Position numbers and translations under genes: made by a program
Shown: positions 5,748 to 6,651 of the stretch, piece by piece
How positions within the stretch are numbered: position 1 is the stretch's first letter
Layout of the letters: every line of letters starts with the position of its first letter
The notes under the pieces: model-generated
Database searches by the model: none
What the model saw: only the letters and a program-made list of their open reading frames with translations
What the model was told of the DNA's origin: nothing
Assembly: GCA_023428465.1 (NCBI GenBank)
Contig: JAEYXM010000260.1
Location: forward strand, 1-6,651
Direction: 5' to 3'
From: Actinomycetes bacterium
GTDB taxonomy: Bacteria; Actinomycetota; Actinomycetes; Actinomycetales; Cellulomonadaceae
DNA length: 6,651 bases

Positions 5748-5908
5748 GGCCGGCCACGCACTGTGACCTAACCGCGACGTCTACCTGATGGAAACGCGAT
5801 ACCACCCCATGAACAGATCTCTACCATTCTCGGCAGGCCCGGAGCGGAGCCTGCAGGCCGCCCCCGCCGTCCGCCGCACGTGCCGCGTGTCCGCCCGAAA
5901 GGAACGCC
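5748..5908. other. Divergent intergenic region with leader of the ABC lipoprotein gene
   Basis: This holds the upstream region of the plus-strand lipoprotein gene. TACCAT (5822-5827) fits a -10 box, but no convincing -35 accompanies it. In the presumed leader, GCAGGC (5833-5838) can pair with GCCTGC (5849-5854), while GCCTGCAGGC (5849-5858) is itself a 10-bp palindrome, so two exclusive stems are possible. I recognise no known riboswitch class or T-box. Confidence 0.3.
5898..5903 (+). promoter_or_regulatory. Ribosome binding site of the ABC lipoprotein gene
   Basis: AAAGGA lies 5 nt before GTG at 5909. Together with the signal peptide that begins right after it, this fixes the GTG as the start. 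Confidence 0.65.
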
Positions 5909-6651
5909 GTGAAGCTCCACCAGCCCGCCAAGGGCGCCACCGCCCTCCTCGCCGCCATCCTTGCGCCGGCGCTCCTCCTCACCGGGTGCGGTGGGTCGTC
6001 CGACGACGACGCCGCGCCCGGCACCGACGCCGACACCGACACCGAGACCACGGAGCCGGCCGGCGCCACGGGTGAGTCGGTGTCGATCGGCATCAGCCAG
6101 ATCGTCACGCACCCGTCGCTCGACGCCTCGCGCGAGGGCTTCAAGGACGCGCTCGCCGACGCCGGCTACGACGTCGACTGGGACGAGCAGAACGCCCAGG
6201 GTGACCAGTCGATCGCCGCGTCCATCGCCGGCAGCTTCGCCTCCTCGGACCTCGACCTGATCCTCGCGATCGCGACGCCCACCGCGATCTCGCTCGCGCA
6301 GGCTGTCACCGACGTCCCCGTCCTCTTCACGGCCGTGACCGACCCGGTCGGCTCCGCGCTCGTCGAGAGCATGGAAGCCCCCGGCGCCAACGTCACCGGT
6401 ACGTCCGACGCCGTCCCGGTCGCCGACCTGCTCGAGCTGGTCAAGGAGATCGTGCCCGACGCCGAGTCCGTCGGCATCGTCTACAACGCGGGCGAGCCGA
6501 ACGCCGTCGCGCAGGTCGAGTGGGCCGAGGAGGCCGCAGCCGACCTGGGCCTGACCCTCGAGCTCGCGACCGCCGACACCTCCGGTGCCGTGCAGCAGGC
6601 CGCGGACTCCCTCGACGTCGACGCGTTCTTCGTCATCACGGACAACACGGT
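5909..6651 (+). CDS. ABC transporter substrate-binding lipoprotein (ABC_sub_bind, TrpX-type), 3' truncated by window edge
   Basis: 247 complete codons are present with no stop before the window end; the family is usually about 320-340 residues. Residues 1-26 are a lipoprotein signal peptide with K2 and K8, a hydrophobic core and the lipobox LTGC with the lipidated Cys at 27. Residues 28-56 are an acidic Asp/Thr/Gly linker. The periplasmic-binding-protein-like domain starts near 57 with VSIGISQIVTHPSLDASREGFKDAL, followed by NAQGDQS (95-101), ATPTA (122-126), FTAVTDPVG (140-148), NVTGTSD (161-167), YNAGEPN (192-198) and TDNT (244-247), the conserved blocks of this family. It should hold a small ligand outside the membrane for an ABC importer. 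Family members have been linked to aromatic amino-acid uptake, but the ligand cannot be read from the sequence. In this family a permease gene and an ATPase gene usually follow directly, so they are expected beyond 6651. Confidence 0.92.
   Translation, partial: MKLHQPAKGATALLAAILAPALLLTGCGGSSDDDAAPGTDADTDTETTEPAGATGESVSIGISQIVTHPSLDASREGFKDALADAGYDVDWDEQNAQGDQSIAASIAGSFASSDLDLILAIATPTAISLAQAVTDVPVLFTAVTDPVGSALVESMEAPGANVTGTSDAVPVADLLELVKEIVPDAESVGIVYNAGEPNAVAQVEWAEEAAADLGLTLELATADTSGAVQQAADSLDVDAFFVITDNT

Noticed and set aside
4178..5761. 527-residue minus-strand frame over the GT39 gene
   Set aside because: Its residues are mostly Arg, Gly and Ala, while the neighbouring frame encodes a clear membrane protein. 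Its first residues only resemble the GT39 start because of the 49-bp duplication.
5680..5805. Longer GT39 start at GTG 5805
   Set aside because: The added residues show no family similarity, there is no Shine-Dalgarno, and the extension runs through the duplicated out-of-frame copy.

Overview
Organism and general character. The window is very GC-rich with strongly G/C-biased third codon positions, and every recognisable protein has its closest relatives in actinobacteria: a DUF222/13E12-type HNH protein, a Rv2466c-like DsbA-family oxidoreductase and an actinobacterial GT39 membrane protein. A high-GC actinobacterium, perhaps of the Cellulomonas/Promicromonospora side of the Micrococcales, fits best; the genus is inference. 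The high GC opens many long false frames, so only five of the possible reading frames are called as genes. Layout. Bases 1-258 hold no convincing gene but carry a strong 44-nt hairpin just downstream of the first gene. Bases 259-1839 (minus) encode a DUF222/HNH-endonuclease-domain protein with an 11-residue tandem repeat in its linker; its promoter has a perfect actinobacterial SOS (LexA) box filling the spacer between -35 and -10, and the -10 sits 7 nt before the ATG, so the mRNA is probably leaderless. A six-copy 9-bp tandem repeat lies at 1909-1962. Bases 1979-3466 (minus) encode a class I photolyase. Divergent from it, 3570-4181 (plus) encodes a mycothiol-dependent-nitroreductase-like DsbA protein with CPWA in place of CPWC. 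It converges on a GT39 membrane glycosyltransferase gene (4198-5679, minus), whose 5' end lies in a 49-bp tandem duplication. Divergent from that, 5909 to the window end (plus) is the start of a substrate-binding lipoprotein of an ABC importer, cut by the window edge. How the genes may work together. The photolyase and the SOS-controlled HNH protein lie in tandem, placing a light-driven repair enzyme next to a DNA-damage-induced nuclease-like protein; they have separate promoters, so this is a neighbourhood and not a proven operon. The remaining genes look like ordinary chromosomal genes with unrelated roles (thiol redox, envelope glycosylation, solute uptake). Nothing indicates a phage, plasmid, CRISPR array or insertion sequence. 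The most noteworthy signals are the SOS promoter architecture, three repeat structures (33-bp, 9-bp and 49-bp) and a recurring leaderless promoter layout on the minus-strand genes. I see no clear evidence of a wholly new system.
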